The notes beneath the pieces were generated by a model. It had not been told where the DNA came from. It ran no database searches and saw nothing but the letters and a program-made list of their open reading frames with translations. A stretch of 64,000 nucleotides of DNA from Bradyrhizobiaceae bacterium. GTDB lineage: Bacteria; Pseudomonadota; Alphaproteobacteria; Rhizobiales; Xanthobacteraceae. A program made the translations under genes and the position numbers. This document shows, in pieces, positions 45,555-56,003 of the stretch. Each line of letters opens with the position of its first letter. Position 1 is the stretch's first letter. Location: the NCBI GenBank assembly GCA_020853885.1, contig JADYXZ010000003.1, forward strand, positions 62,001-126,000, written 5' to 3'.

Positions 45555-46253
45555 TCAGGCGGCTTTCAACGTGGCGGCAATGCTTTCAAAGAAGCCGCGG
45601 CCGTCGACCGGGCCGACGACCGGGTCGACGTGGTTTTCCGGATGCGGCATCAGGCCGAGCACGTTGCGCTTCTCGGAGAGGATGCCGGCAATCGCGTTGC
45701 GCGCGCCATTGTAATTCCATTCAGGGTCGAGTTCGCCTTCGGGCGAGGTGTAGCGGAACAGCACGCGGCCGTCGCCTTCGAGGCGGGCGATCGTCTCCTC
45801 ATCGGCCTCGTAGTTGCCCTCGCCGTGGGCGACCGGCACCTTGATGACGTCGCCGGCATTGTAGCGGCGCGTCCACGGCGTGTCGGAGCGTTCGATGCGC
45901 AGGAAGACTTCGCGGCACATGAACTTGAGCCGCGCGTTGCGCATCAGCACGCCGGGCAGCAGGCCCGCCTCGCAGAGAATCTGGAAGCCGTTGCAGATGC
46001 CGAGCACGAGCCCGCCGCGCTCGGCGTGCTCGCGCACGGCGCGCATGATCGGCGCGCGGGCGGCGATGGCGCCGCAGCGCAGGTAGTCGCCATAGGAGAA
46101 GCCGCCCGGCAGTACGACGAGGTCGGTGCCGGCCGGCAGCGAAGTATCAGCGTGCCATACCATCTCGGGCCGGTCGCCGGAGATGAGCGCGATGGCGCGG
46201 GCGACGTCGCCCTCTCGATTGGAGCCGGGGAATACGATGACAGCGGATTTCAT
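45555..46253 (-). CDS. purQ: FGAM synthase glutaminase subunit PurQ
   Basis: 232 aa class I glutamine amidotransferase. Nucleophile Cys in GICNGFQIL, and the His/Glu pair in MPHPENHVD. It supplies ammonia to PurL. Opens [14 protein letters not shown], typical of PurQ. Confidence 0.98.
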   Translation of the reverse strand: MKSAVIVFPGSNREGDVARAIALISGDRPEMVWHADTSLPAGTDLVVLPGGFSYGDYLRCGAIAARAPIMRAVREHAERGGLVLGICNGFQILCEAGLLPGVLMRNARLKFMCREVFLRIERSDTPWTRRYNAGDVIKVPVAHGEGNYEADEETIARLEGDGRVLFRYTSPEGELDPEWNYNGARNAIAGILSEKRNVLGLMPHPENHVDPVVGPVDGRGFFESIAATLKAA

Positions 46254-46277
46254 CAGGCTGGCTTTATATCGGATTCG

Positions 46278-46895
46278 CTAGATCGTGTTGCCAGAGGGCT
46301 TTTTCGGCGCGGGCGGGCCTTCCTCGAATTTCATGCCGGCGATGAAGGCTTCGGTGGTCTCCCTGGCCAGCGCCTCGTTGGGGGAGGTCGCCTCGACGCG
46401 GACCATGGCCGGCCCGGCGAAGATGAGCGTTGTTCCCTTGAAGGTGGCCGATTTCGCCCGCGAGTATTTCGTGATGTTCCTCACGGCGGGATAACCATGG
46501 AAGCTTGCCGTTTCGCTCACGATAGTCTCGATCTTCTCGGCCCCGTCGGAGATGATCTCGCGGGCGGCGCTCGCCGCGCGGGCCGCCTTCGGCAGATCCA
46601 CGGTGGCAAGCTTCTCGAGCGCCTGCGGATTCGGATTCCGCGTCGGGCTGCGCTCGACGCCGACGGATACGCGCAGGGAATCCGGGCAGGCGAGGGGCTT
46701 GCAGGTGTAAACCGTGCGGGCGGCCTTGGCGTCGCGCTGCACGTTCCACTTCGACGCCTCCGGCACCTTCACGTTGAGGCGGAACGTGCCGGGCTTCGCG
46801 GGCTCCGCGCTCTGCGCGCCGGGCGCCTGCGCAACCGCAGGCGCCGCGTTCGTCAACGCGAGCAGAACGACACCGAGCGTCAATCTCGACAGCAT
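46278..46895 (-). CDS. Exported hypothetical protein inside the pur cluster
   Basis: 205 aa with a signal peptide (LTLGVVLLALTNAAPAVAQ). The mature part has a Cys pair (YTCKPLACPDSLRV), probably a disulfide, and a beta-rich C-terminal domain (GTTLIFAGPAMVRVEATSP). No family recognised. It is an envelope protein by signal, between cytosolic purS and purQ, 24 bp from purQ, and probably co-transcribed. Confidence 0.7.
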   Translation of the reverse strand: MLSRLTLGVVLLALTNAAPAVAQAPGAQSAEPAKPGTFRLNVKVPEASKWNVQRDAKAARTVYTCKPLACPDSLRVSVGVERSPTRNPNPQALEKLATVDLPKAARAASAAREIISDGAEKIETIVSETASFHGYPAVRNITKYSRAKSATFKGTTLIFAGPAMVRVEATSPNEALARETTEAFIAGMKFEEGPPAPKKPSGNTI

Positions 46896-46913
46896 TGGCT
46901 TCGTCCCGGAGTG

Positions 46914-47156
46914 CTATCCCAGCACCTCCACGCGATAGTTTTCGATCACGGTATTGGCAAGCAGCTTCTCGCACGCGTTCTTCAGCGCGGCTTCGGCGGC
47001 GGCGCGGTCGCCGGCCGCAAGCTCCACGTCGAAGACCTTGCCCTGGCGGACGCTCTCGACGCCTTCAATGCCGAGCGAGCGCAGCGCGCCTTCGATCGCC
47101 TTGCCCTGCGGATCCAGCACGCCGGACTTCAACGTCACGGTGACGCGCGCCTTCAA
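46914..47156 (-). CDS. purS: FGAM synthase subunit PurS
   Basis: 80 aa. MKARVTVTLKSGVLDPQGKA is the classic PurS start; then SLGIEGVESVRQGKVFDVEL. Small dimer that bridges PurL and PurQ. Three bp after purC. Confidence 0.97.
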   Translation of the reverse strand: MKARVTVTLKSGVLDPQGKAIEGALRSLGIEGVESVRQGKVFDVELAAGDRAAAEAALKNACEKLLANTVIENYRVEVLG

Positions 47157-47159
47157 TTC

Positions 47160-47927
47160 TCAACCCTTGACCAGGATCGGGCCGGTGCCCTGCACCGGCT
47201 CGTTCTCCGCCATGACGCCGAGACGGCGCGCGACTTCGGTATAGGCTTCGATCAGGCCGCCGAGGTCACGGCGGAAACGGTCCTTGTCGAGCTTGTCGTT
47301 GGTCTTCATGTCCCACAGGCGGCAGGTGTCGGGGCTGATCTCGTCGGCCACGACCACGCGCATCATGTCGTTTTCCCACAGGCGCCCGCATTCCATCTTG
47401 AAGTCGACGAGGCGGATGCCGACGCCGAGGAAGAGGCCGGTGAGGAAATCGTTGACGCGGATCGCGAGCGCGATGATGTCGTCGATCTCCTGCGTCGTCG
47501 CCCAGCCGAACGCCGTGATGTGCTCCTCGGAGACCATCGGATCGCCGAGCTGATCGTTCTTGTAATAGAATTCGATGATCGAGCGGGGGAGCTGCGTGCC
47601 TTCCTCGATGCCCAAGCGCGTCGCAAGGGAGCCGGCGGCGACGTTGCGCACGACCACCTCGAGCGGAATGATCTCCACCTCGCGGATGAGCTGCTCGCGC
47701 ATGTTGAGGCGGCGGATGAAGTGGGTCGGCACGCCGATCTCGTTCAACCGCTGGAAGACGTATTCCGAGATGCGGTTGTTGAGCACGCCCTTGCCGTCGA
47801 CGACCTCGTGCTTCTTGGCGTTGAACGCGGTCGCGTCATCCTTGAAATGCTGGATCAAGGTGCCGGGCTCCGGTCCTTCGTACAGGACCTTGGCCTTGCC
47901 CTCGTAAATGCGGCGGCGACGGCTCAT
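47160..47927 (-). CDS. purC: SAICAR synthase
   Basis: 255 aa from the ATG at 47927 ([13 protein letters not shown]), the usual family start; an in-frame ATG at 47957 is less likely. Motifs: [48 protein letters not shown]. Joins CAIR and aspartate. First gene of the minus-strand purC-purS-x-purQ-purL run. Confidence 0.97.
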   Translation of the reverse strand: MSRRRRIYEGKAKVLYEGPEPGTLIQHFKDDATAFNAKKHEVVDGKGVLNNRISEYVFQRLNEIGVPTHFIRRLNMREQLIREVEIIPLEVVVRNVAAGSLATRLGIEEGTQLPRSIIEFYYKNDQLGDPMVSEEHITAFGWATTQEIDDIIALAIRVNDFLTGLFLGVGIRLVDFKMECGRLWENDMMRVVVADEISPDTCRLWDMKTNDKLDKDRFRRDLGGLIEAYTEVARRLGVMAENEPVQGTGPILVKG

Positions 47928-48280
47928 GGGGGTGTACCGTGGTTTCAGAAAATCCATGGGGCGCGAGGACTCCGGTGAGACTCACCCGCGGGACGCTGAG
48001 AGGCGGGACGGAAACGGCCGATCCAGGCTTTTTCCGCGCTGGCTCGGCGTCCGGCGGACCCTAGCCGATCGATTTCGGGAGCACAATGCAACGGCTGTGG
48101 GCAGCACGCCGCACGGCCGGCGGCGGTCAAAATTGGGGCAGGGGCGCGGCGGTGCTGACGAACGATTGATTCGGCAGGCTTCCGCTGCGGCGCCGAGGCT
48201 GTTGATCCGTCGGCGCGCGCCCTATATGCAGGTTCGCGCCGAATAGAACCATCCGACCGGATTGCGTGGAGCGACCTGCA
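47928..48280. other. Divergent intergenic region, purC / ATPase inhibitor
   Basis: 353 bp with no supported gene. It should hold promoters for purC (minus) and the DUF1476 gene (plus), but I see no strong consensus element. Confidence 0.4.
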
Positions 48281-48607
48281 ATGACGACCTTCGACAAGCG
48301 CGAGGAAACCTTCGAGAAGAAGTTCGCGCACGACGAAGAGCTGCGGTTCAAGGCGATGGCCCGGCGCAACAAGTACCTCGGCCAATGGGCGGCGGAGAAG
48401 CTTGGGCTGTCCGGGGCCGAGGTGGAAGCCTATGCGAAGACCGTCGTGCTCGCCGACTTCGACGAGCCGGGCGACGACGACGTCTTCCGCAAGGTGCGCG
48501 GCGATCTCGATGCCAAGGGCTTGAGCAGCGTGTCCGACCAGGAAGTGCGTCGCGCGATGGAAGACCTGCTCAACAAGGCGGTCGAGGAAATCAAAGCCGG
48601 CAAGTGA
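48281..48607 (+). CDS. DUF1476 protein, zeta-type F1-ATPase inhibitor
   Basis: 108 aa from the ATG at 48281. MTTFDKREETFEKKFAHDEE and RNKYLGQWAAEKLG are hallmarks of DUF1476, shown in Paracoccus to be the zeta subunit that blocks ATP hydrolysis by F1FO. The C-terminal helices (VRRAMEDLLNKAVEEI) match. Alphaproteobacteria-specific. Monocistronic. Confidence 0.93.
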   Translation: MTTFDKREETFEKKFAHDEELRFKAMARRNKYLGQWAAEKLGLSGAEVEAYAKTVVLADFDEPGDDDVFRKVRGDLDAKGLSSVSDQEVRRAMEDLLNKAVEEIKAGK

Positions 48608-48743
48608 CGCGCTGCTGCCGAGCGCAGCAGGCAAGATATTTTCTTTCGTGCGCGGCAGGCCGCGAGAATGCGAGCGGCGCAGCGTCCGTTGCGTTCGCTG
48701 AACAAACGTTCATCTACATTGCAAACCTTTAAGATGCCACGCG

Positions 48744-48769
48744 GGAACAAGCGTGCTTGATCGAACGTT
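48744..48769 (+). promoter_or_regulatory. EcfG general-stress promoter candidate
   Basis: GGAAC (48744-48748), 17 nt, CGTT (48766-48769): an exact match to the alphaproteobacterial EcfG consensus GGAAC-N16/17-CGTT. The start would be near 48776, 26 nt before the SH3-like gene. A palindrome GAAC-AAAC-GTTC lies further up at about 48700. Confidence 0.65.
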
Positions 48770-48801
48770 CAATATTCTGGGGGCCAACGAGGAATACTAC
48801 G

Positions 48802-49740
48802 ATGTTGTCGCGCTTTAAGTCAGTAGCACTGGCTGTCGGAATTCTGGCCGCGACCGGCTCGGCCGCGTTTGCGTTGCCGGCGCAGGTCGGATCGAACGCC
48901 AATCTGCGTTGGGGCCCGGGGACCGAGTATCCGATCCAGGTCACCATTCCGGCAGGAAGCGTCGTCGAGGTGGGAGACTGCTCCAACGAGTGGTGCTTCG
49001 CGCAGTGGCTCGAGTATGAGGGCTTTGTGTATCGCCCGCTGCTCGTCTTTGCCGGCGGCGTGAGCGTGCCCTATGTCGCGACGTTCCCCGACTACGAATA
49101 CTACAACGGCTACATCTACGGGCCGACGTTCATCTTCCGCTACTACGGCGACTTCCACAGCCGCCGCGAATCCCGTGTCGCGCATCATTCGCGTTCGGAG
49201 TCCCGCGCCGACCATCACTCGCGCCGCGAGTCGAGGGTCGCGCATTCAAGTCGCGAGTCGCGGGATGCGCGTCACAGCAGGCGCGAGACGCGGGCGGAAG
49301 CCAGCCGCAGGGACGCTGTGCCGGAAGCGGTGCGGCGCAAGGAGCAAATGGACCGACAGCGCGAGCGCGTAGAGGATCGGCGCGACCGGCGGCCGGACCG
49401 TGTTGAGCAACGCCGCGACCGCCGCGAGGACGCCCAGCGCCGCATCGAACGGCGGGACGCCGTGCAGCAACGGCAGACCATTCAGCGCCGCGATGCCGTG
49501 CAGCCGCGTCGGATCGAGCGGCCGCAGCGGCAGATCCAGCGCCCCTCCGTCCAGCGCCAGCAGGTGCGGCCGCAGCAGCGGCAGATCCAGCGTCCGACCG
49601 TGCAGCGCCAGCAGGTGCGGCCGCAGCAGCGGCAAATCCAGCGTCCGTCCGTGCAGCGTGAGCAGGCGCGGCCGCAGCGCTCCGAGCGCGGCGGTCAGCG
49701 TGGCGGTGGCGGCGACAGCAGGAGAAACAGAGGCGGGTAA
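48802..49740 (+). CDS. Exported SH3-like protein with Arg/Gln-rich repeat tail
   Basis: 312 aa from the ATG at 48802 (GAGGA upstream), giving a signal peptide (FKSVALAVGILAATGSAAFA). Residues 20-75 are an SH3b-like domain (ANLRWGPGTEYPIQVTIPAG, WCFAQWLEYEGFVYR), a fold that often binds cell wall. A Tyr-rich linker follows, then RRESR/HHSRSESR repeats, then three 17-residue units of the form QIQRPSVQRQQVRPQQR. The tail is highly basic and disordered, probably wall- or polyanion-binding. Likely stress-induced, given the promoter. Confidence 0.8.
   Translation: MLSRFKSVALAVGILAATGSAAFALPAQVGSNANLRWGPGTEYPIQVTIPAGSVVEVGDCSNEWCFAQWLEYEGFVYRPLLVFAGGVSVPYVATFPDYEYYNGYIYGPTFIFRYYGDFHSRRESRVAHHSRSESRADHHSRRESRVAHSSRESRDARHSRRETRAEASRRDAVPEAVRRKEQMDRQRERVEDRRDRRPDRVEQRRDRREDAQRRIERRDAVQQRQTIQRRDAVQPRRIERPQRQIQRPSVQRQQVRPQQRQIQRPTVQRQQVRPQQRQIQRPSVQREQARPQRSERGGQRGGGGDSRRNRGG
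49531..49683 (+). repeat. Three tandem 51-bp coding repeats
   Basis: Copies at 49531-49581, 49582-49632 and 49633-49683, each 17 codons; the third has diverged most (CAAATCC start, GAGCAGGCG end). High similarity suggests recent duplication and possible length variation between strains. Confidence 0.9.
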
Positions 49741-49792
49741 ATCATCGCCGTGGAGGAGGTTTGCGGGCGGCCTGCGGGCCGCCCGCAGCGTT

Positions 49793-51100
<1,308 letters not shown>

Positions 51101-51104
51101 TCGG

Positions 51105-51794
51105 TCAGGCCGCCTCGCCGCGGACGAGGGCCGCGGCGTTTCGAATGGCTGCGATGTTCTGGCGGTAGTTTTCCGGCTTGCCGCCCTTGAACACGGCGGA
51201 GCCGGCGACGAGCGAGTTGGCGCCGGCGGAGACCACGGCGGGCGCCGTCTCCGGCGTGATGCCGCCGTCCACCTGCAGGTCGATCGGCCGGTCGCCGATC
51301 ATCTGTTTCAGGATGCGCACCTTGTCGACGACCGACGCGATGAACGACTGGCCGCCGAAGCCCGGGTTCACGGTCATGGCGAGGATAAGGTCGACCTTGT
51401 CGAGCACATACTCGACGGCGCTCGCGGGCGTCGACGGGTTGAGTGCGACGCCGGCGCGCTTGCCGAGCCCGCGGATGACCGACAGCGAACGGTCGAGGTG
51501 CGGGCCAGCCTCGGGGTGGATGGTGATGATGTCGGCGCCGGCCTTGGAGAAGGCTTCGAGATAGGGGTCGGCGGGCGCGATCATCAGGTGCACGTCGAGC
51601 GGCTTCTTCGTCACCGGGCGGATCGCCTGCACGACGGTGGGGCCGATGGTGATGTTCGGCACGAAGTGCCCGTCCATCACATCGACATGGATCCAGTCGG
51701 CGCCGGCGGCGTCGACCGCGCGCACCTCCTCGCCCAGCCGCGCGAAATCCGCGGAGAGGATCGAGGGCGCGATGACCAGGGGACGAGTCGGCAT
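51105..51794 (-). CDS. rpe: Ribulose-phosphate 3-epimerase
   Basis: 229 aa from the ATG at 51794, where the family normally begins ([19 protein letters not shown]). [16 protein letters not shown] and [10 protein letters not shown] hold the metal and phosphate sites. Pentose phosphate and Calvin cycles. Confidence 0.98.
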   Translation of the reverse strand: MPTRPLVIAPSILSADFARLGEEVRAVDAAGADWIHVDVMDGHFVPNITIGPTVVQAIRPVTKKPLDVHLMIAPADPYLEAFSKAGADIITIHPEAGPHLDRSLSVIRGLGKRAGVALNPSTPASAVEYVLDKVDLILAMTVNPGFGGQSFIASVVDKVRILKQMIGDRPIDLQVDGGITPETAPAVVSAGANSLVAGSAVFKGGKPENYRQNIAAIRNAAALVRGEAA

Positions 51795-51819
51795 GGGTTC
51801 CGGCGTGCAAGTACCACGC

Positions 51820-52794
51820 TCATCGGCCGGGCGGCAATTGCGACCGTAAAATACGCTGAACAAATGGATGGAGAAGCTGCGGGGCGAGGTAGATGGGGAA
51901 CTGGGCGATGGCGAAATAAAGGACGACCGTGTCGGAAACGCTGCTCGCCGCGGCCAGCATCAGGCCCATGTTGCGGATGCCGGCGGAAATGCCGAGCGTG
52001 AGCGCCCGCTCCCGGCCGGCGGTCCAGAACAGGGCGGCGGTCGCCCCCGTGAGCACGAAGGCGATGACGAAGCTCAGCGCGAGGAGCGCCAGGACGAGGA
52101 GCGGGTCCTCGAGCAGGCGGTAGGTGACGATCCCCATGACCGCCGCCGCAAAGGTGAAGAGCGCGATTACGTTCAGCCCGTCGATCTGCTCGCGCCAGCC
52201 GCGGATGCGCGCATTGCCGGCCAGACTGCGGATCAGGCGGGCGACGACGAACGAGCCGCCAAGGAAGAAGGCGAGGCGGAGCGCGAGTGCGGTCGCGTCG
52301 AGCGGCAGCGTCTCGCCGGCGAAGAAATCGGCGAAGAAGGGTGCGGTCACGGGCGTCGCCACGATCGCCACGACGAGGGCGGCGAGCGCGAGCGCGACGT
52401 CGAGGCCAAGGAGCGCGACGAAGACGGGCGCCGACATGATCGGCGGCGCGGCCGCCTGCATGATCAGGGCGAGCGAAAGCTCCTTCCAGAGCTCGCCGCG
52501 GCCGATGGCCGCATAAAGCGAGCCGAGGAGGAGCGGCGTCACGATCATCAGCGTGAATATCGCGACGAGCAGCAGCCGCAGGCGCGGGCCGCGAAACTGG
52601 TCGCGGAACACCGCCGGCTCGACGCGCAGGAAGGAGAAGACGAGCAGGGCGAAGATCGCCGGCCCCACCAGCGGCCGCATGAAATCGGAAAGCTGGGGAA
52701 TGGCGAGGCTGATGAAGATCGTCGCCGCGACGGCCCGCGTGCCCTGACGGCCAAGCCAGACAAGCGACTCGCCGACGGCAGCAATCACGCCCAT
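51820..52794 (-). CDS. BASS-type (bile acid:sodium symporter-like) transporter
   Basis: 324 aa, about nine or ten membrane helices. The [17 protein letters not shown] segment and [18 protein letters not shown] resemble the broken helices of SBF/BASS proteins. Substrate unknown. Upstream of rpe with a 25-bp gap, but function is unrelated. Confidence 0.8.
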   Translation of the reverse strand: MGVIAAVGESLVWLGRQGTRAVAATIFISLAIPQLSDFMRPLVGPAIFALLVFSFLRVEPAVFRDQFRGPRLRLLLVAIFTLMIVTPLLLGSLYAAIGRGELWKELSLALIMQAAAPPIMSAPVFVALLGLDVALALAALVVAIVATPVTAPFFADFFAGETLPLDATALALRLAFFLGGSFVVARLIRSLAGNARIRGWREQIDGLNVIALFTFAAAVMGIVTYRLLEDPLLVLALLALSFVIAFVLTGATAALFWTAGRERALTLGISAGIRNMGLMLAAASSVSDTVVLYFAIAQFPIYLAPQLLHPFVQRILRSQLPPGR

Positions 52795-52875
52795 ATATTT
52801 TCTCCGCGACGCGCCGTTGTGCCGGCAGGGCGCCGCGCAGTATCACGAGACGCCGATTGCAGGAAAGGGCGGGCT

Positions 52876-54117
52876 GTGCCGCGAAGGGAAGTTCTGGTGC
52901 TGGGCGCCGGCATGGTGGGCGCCTCGGTTGCCGCGCACCTCGCGCGGCGCGGCGTTTCCGCGACGCTCGTCGACCGGCGCGGGGCGGGGGAGGAGACCTC
53001 GTCCGGCAATGCGGGGCTGATCGAAGCGAGCCGCATGCTGCCGATCGGGTTTCCGCGCAAGGCGCGCTACATCATTCGCCATGCGTTGGGATTGTCTCCG
53101 CAGAGCAATTATCACTGGAGCGCGCTGCCCGGGCTGCTACCGTTCCTGCTGCGGTACTGGGCGTCGTCACGGCCGGACCGGCTCGATGCGTCGGCGCGTG
53201 CCTTGCGGCCGCTTCTCGCGGCGGCGCCCGACGAGCACGCGGCGCTTGCCGCGGAGGCGGGCTCGCAGCGTCTCATCCGCCCGGCGGGGCTTCTGCAGGT
53301 CTTCCGCACGGAAGAGGGATTTGCCGAGACGGGGGCTGACCGCCGGTTCGCCGACGAGTTCGGCGTCCCCTACGAAATTCTCGACCGCGATGCGGCGCTT
53401 GCGCTCGAGCCGCACCTGCGTCCGGTGTTCCGGCGCGCCCTCTCCTGGCCGCGGACGGAGAATTGTCCCGATCCCGGCGCGCTGACGAAATCCTATGCTG
53501 CGCTGTTCGAGAAGTCGGGTGGCGTGTTCGTGCGCGGCGACGCGCGCACGCTGCACGCCTATGCCGGCGGCTGGCGCGTGGAGACGGAAGCCGGGCCGGT
53601 TGATGCGAAGCAGGCGGTGATCGCGCTTGGGCCGTGGAGCATGGATGTCGCGGCGCGGTTCGGCGTGCGGGTGCCGTTTGCGGTGAAGCGCGGCTATCAC
53701 GTGCATCTTGCGCCGGAGGGCAACGCCACGCTCGGGCGCGGCGTGCTCGACTATGACGGCGGCTTCGCGCTGTTGCCGATGGACCGCGGCATGCGGATCA
53801 CGACGGGCGTCGAGTTCGCGCGGCGCGATGCGCCGCCGACGCCGGTGCAGCTCCAGCGCGCGTTGCCTTTCGCGCACGAGCTGTTCCCGCTCGGCAGGAC
53901 GATCGACGACAAGCCGTGGATGGGTTCGCGGCCGGCGATCGCGGATTCATTGCCGGTGATCGGCCGGGCGCCGGGACAAAGCACCTTGTGGCTCGCGTTC
54001 GGGCACGCGCATCTTGGCTTCACGCTTGGGCCGCCGACCGGGCGGCTGCTTGCGGAAATGATGCTCGGCGAGAAGCCGTTCGTGGATCCCACGCCGTTCC
54101 GCGCCGATCGCTTTTAA
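52876..54117 (+). CDS. DadA-like FAD-dependent amino acid dehydrogenase/oxidase
   Basis: 413 aa from a GTG with AGGAAAGG upstream; the long open frame before it is a shadow of the BASS gene. The FAD fold opens EVLVLGAGMVGASVAAHLARRG. GNAGLIEASRMLPIGFP follows, and the C-terminal FGHAHLGFTLGPPTGRLLAE closes the flavin site. Expected to oxidise a D-amino acid or similar amine. Its last 4 bp overlap the convergent P1 peptidase. Confidence 0.92.
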   Translation: MPRREVLVLGAGMVGASVAAHLARRGVSATLVDRRGAGEETSSGNAGLIEASRMLPIGFPRKARYIIRHALGLSPQSNYHWSALPGLLPFLLRYWASSRPDRLDASARALRPLLAAAPDEHAALAAEAGSQRLIRPAGLLQVFRTEEGFAETGADRRFADEFGVPYEILDRDAALALEPHLRPVFRRALSWPRTENCPDPGALTKSYAALFEKSGGVFVRGDARTLHAYAGGWRVETEAGPVDAKQAVIALGPWSMDVAARFGVRVPFAVKRGYHVHLAPEGNATLGRGVLDYDGGFALLPMDRGMRITTGVEFARRDAPPTPVQLQRALPFAHELFPLGRTIDDKPWMGSRPAIADSLPVIGRAPGQSTLWLAFGHAHLGFTLGPPTGRLLAEMMLGEKPFVDPTPFRADRF

Positions 54118-55139
54118 GAACCGAACTGGTCGCGCCAGCTCGCGATGCCGCCGGGAAGCGAGCTCGCCTCATAGACACCGCGCGCGATGGCGCGCGCGAG
54201 GCAATTGGCGGCGGCGAAGCCGATCGCGGCGAGATCGCGCACGGGATCGGCAAGCGGCTTGCGGCCGGTCGCGGCGGCAAAGACGATGTCGCCGTCGAGC
54301 GGGGTGAAGACCGGAGAGATCGCGCGGGCGAATCCGGCGCTCGCCATGACGGCGAGGCGCGCGGCCTGCGCCTTGGTCAGCACGGCGTCGGTCGCGACGA
54401 TGGTGAGCGTCGTGTTCTCGCGCGCTCCTCCTTTCAGGTGCAGTTTGTCGTTCGACGGGAATTTTGCAGGCAGGCCGCGTCCGCCGAATTCCTTATCCAC
54501 CTCGAAGAGTGCGGCCCAGAAATGCGGGCCGCCACCGACCGTGACGCGGCCCACGGCGTTCACCGCGGCGAGGGCGCCGACGACGTGGCCGGTCGGGGCG
54601 GTCGCCGATGCGGAGCCGATGCCGCCCTTCAAGTTTTCCGTGGTCGCGCCGGTGCCGGCGCCGACGCTGCCGAGCGCGAAGTCCGCGGTGGCGGAAGCCG
54701 CGGCCGCATGCCCAAGCTCGCGGTAGGGCGGATAGCGGCCCCATTCTTTGTCGCCCGGACCGAGCAGGTCGAACAGGATCGCCGTCGGGGCGATCGGCAC
54801 GCGGACGTTTCCCACCGCAAAGCCGCGGCCCTGCTCGGCAAGGCAGGCGGCGACGCCCGCGCCCGCCTCGAGCCCGAACGCGGAGCCGCCGGCAAGCGCG
54901 ATCGCGTCGATGCGCTCGACGGTCCCGATGGGATTGAGCAGCTCGGTCTCACGCGTGCCGGTGCCGCCGCCGCGCATGTCCGCCGCAGCAACGGCAGGCT
55001 TGTCGAATACGATCGCGGTCACGCCGGAGCCAAGCCTGGCGTCGGTGGCGTGCCCGACCGCGATTCCGGGTACGTCGGTGATCAGGTTCTTCACGGCCGG
55101 GAGCGGAGACGATTTCGCGGGAGGCGTCAATCGTCGCAC
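54114..55139 (-). CDS. P1-family (DmpA/S58) peptidase
   Basis: 341 aa from a GTG. Family features: ITDVPGIAVGHATD, DMRGGGTGTRETELLNP, ALAGGSAFGLEAGAGV, VGAGTGATTENLKGG. S58 proteins self-process into two chains and act as aminopeptidases. The exact self-cleavage site cannot be fixed from sequence alone. No signal peptide. Confidence 0.9.
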   Translation of the reverse strand: MRRLTPPAKSSPLPAVKNLITDVPGIAVGHATDARLGSGVTAIVFDKPAVAAADMRGGGTGTRETELLNPIGTVERIDAIALAGGSAFGLEAGAGVAACLAEQGRGFAVGNVRVPIAPTAILFDLLGPGDKEWGRYPPYRELGHAAAASATADFALGSVGAGTGATTENLKGGIGSASATAPTGHVVGALAAVNAVGRVTVGGGPHFWAALFEVDKEFGGRGLPAKFPSNDKLHLKGGARENTTLTIVATDAVLTKAQAARLAVMASAGFARAISPVFTPLDGDIVFAAATGRKPLADPVRDLAAIGFAAANCLARAIARGVYEASSLPGGIASWRDQFGS

Positions 55140-55222
55140 CCTCCCGAAGTGTTGATCGACCGCGGCTTGCTCGCATTGTCCCGGACTTGCGTTTCGGGGT
55201 GGGGGAGCCGCATCTAGCGGCC

Positions 55223-55954
55223 ATGAACGACCTCTCCATCCCGGTCGCGCTGTTCGCGGGGCTGATCAGCTTCGTCTCCCCGTGCGTTCTGCCGCTGGTG
55301 CCGCCGTACCTGTGTTTTCTGGCGGGCACGACCTTCGAGCATGTCATGGCACGAGAGCCGAGCGCGCTGGTGGCGCGGCGCGAGGTGGCAACCGCCGCCG
55401 TGTTTGTCGCCGGCTTCTCGACGGTGTTCGTGGCGCTGGGCGCGGGCGCGTCGGTGATCGGTGGGTTGCTGCGCGCCTATTCGGACGTGCTGAGCATCGT
55501 CGCCGGCGTCGCGATCATGGCGATGGGCCTGCATTTCCTCGGCCTGCTGCCGCTGCATTTCCTCCACAACACGAAGCGGATGGAGGTGGAGCAGCCGGTC
55601 GGCCTGCTCGGCGCCTATGCGATGGGGCTCGCGTTCGCCTTCGGCTGGACGCCGTGCATCGGCCCAGTGCTGGCGGCGATCCTCGCGGTTGCCGCCTCGG
55701 AAGCGACGGTCGCCAAGGGTGCGGGCTTGCTCGCCGTCTATTCGCTCGGCCTCGGGATTCCGTTCGTGCTGGCGGCGTTCGCCATCGGTCCGTTCGTGAA
55801 GATGCTCGCGCGCGTGCGCGGCCGGCTGCATCTCGTCGAGAAGGTCATGGGCGCGCTGCTGGTGCTGACCGGGATCGCGTTCCTCACGGGCTGGATTTCA
55901 CAGGCGAGCTACTGGCTGCTGGAAACCTTTCCGGTTTTTCAGCAGATTGGATAA
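55223..55954 (+). CDS. ccdA: CcdA-type thiol:disulfide transporter
   Basis: 243 aa from the ATG at 55223; six membrane helices. The two redox Cys lie in ISFVSPCVLPLVPPYL and FGWTPCIGPVLAAI. Moves electrons from thioredoxin across the membrane for cytochrome c maturation or other periplasmic thiols. Monocistronic. Confidence 0.93.
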   Translation: MNDLSIPVALFAGLISFVSPCVLPLVPPYLCFLAGTTFEHVMAREPSALVARREVATAAVFVAGFSTVFVALGAGASVIGGLLRAYSDVLSIVAGVAIMAMGLHFLGLLPLHFLHNTKRMEVEQPVGLLGAYAMGLAFAFGWTPCIGPVLAAILAVAASEATVAKGAGLLAVYSLGLGIPFVLAAFAIGPFVKMLARVRGRLHLVEKVMGALLVLTGIAFLTGWISQASYWLLETFPVFQQIG

Positions 55955-55958
55955 GCAA

Positions 55959-55983
55959 AAGGCCCGCCGGGAAGGCGGGCCTT
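55959..55983. terminator. Bidirectional terminator, ccdA / binding-protein gene
   Basis: AAGGCCCGCC and GGCGGGCCTT, 10-bp stem, 5-nt loop; GCGCTTTT follows on plus, TTTTGC on minus. Placed exactly between two convergent genes. Confidence 0.8.
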
Positions 55984-56003
55984 GCGCTTTTCGATCGCGC
56001 TTC

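Noticed and set aside
49531-49683. CRISPR-like array
   Set aside because: The units are contiguous 51-bp in-frame coding repeats without spacers.
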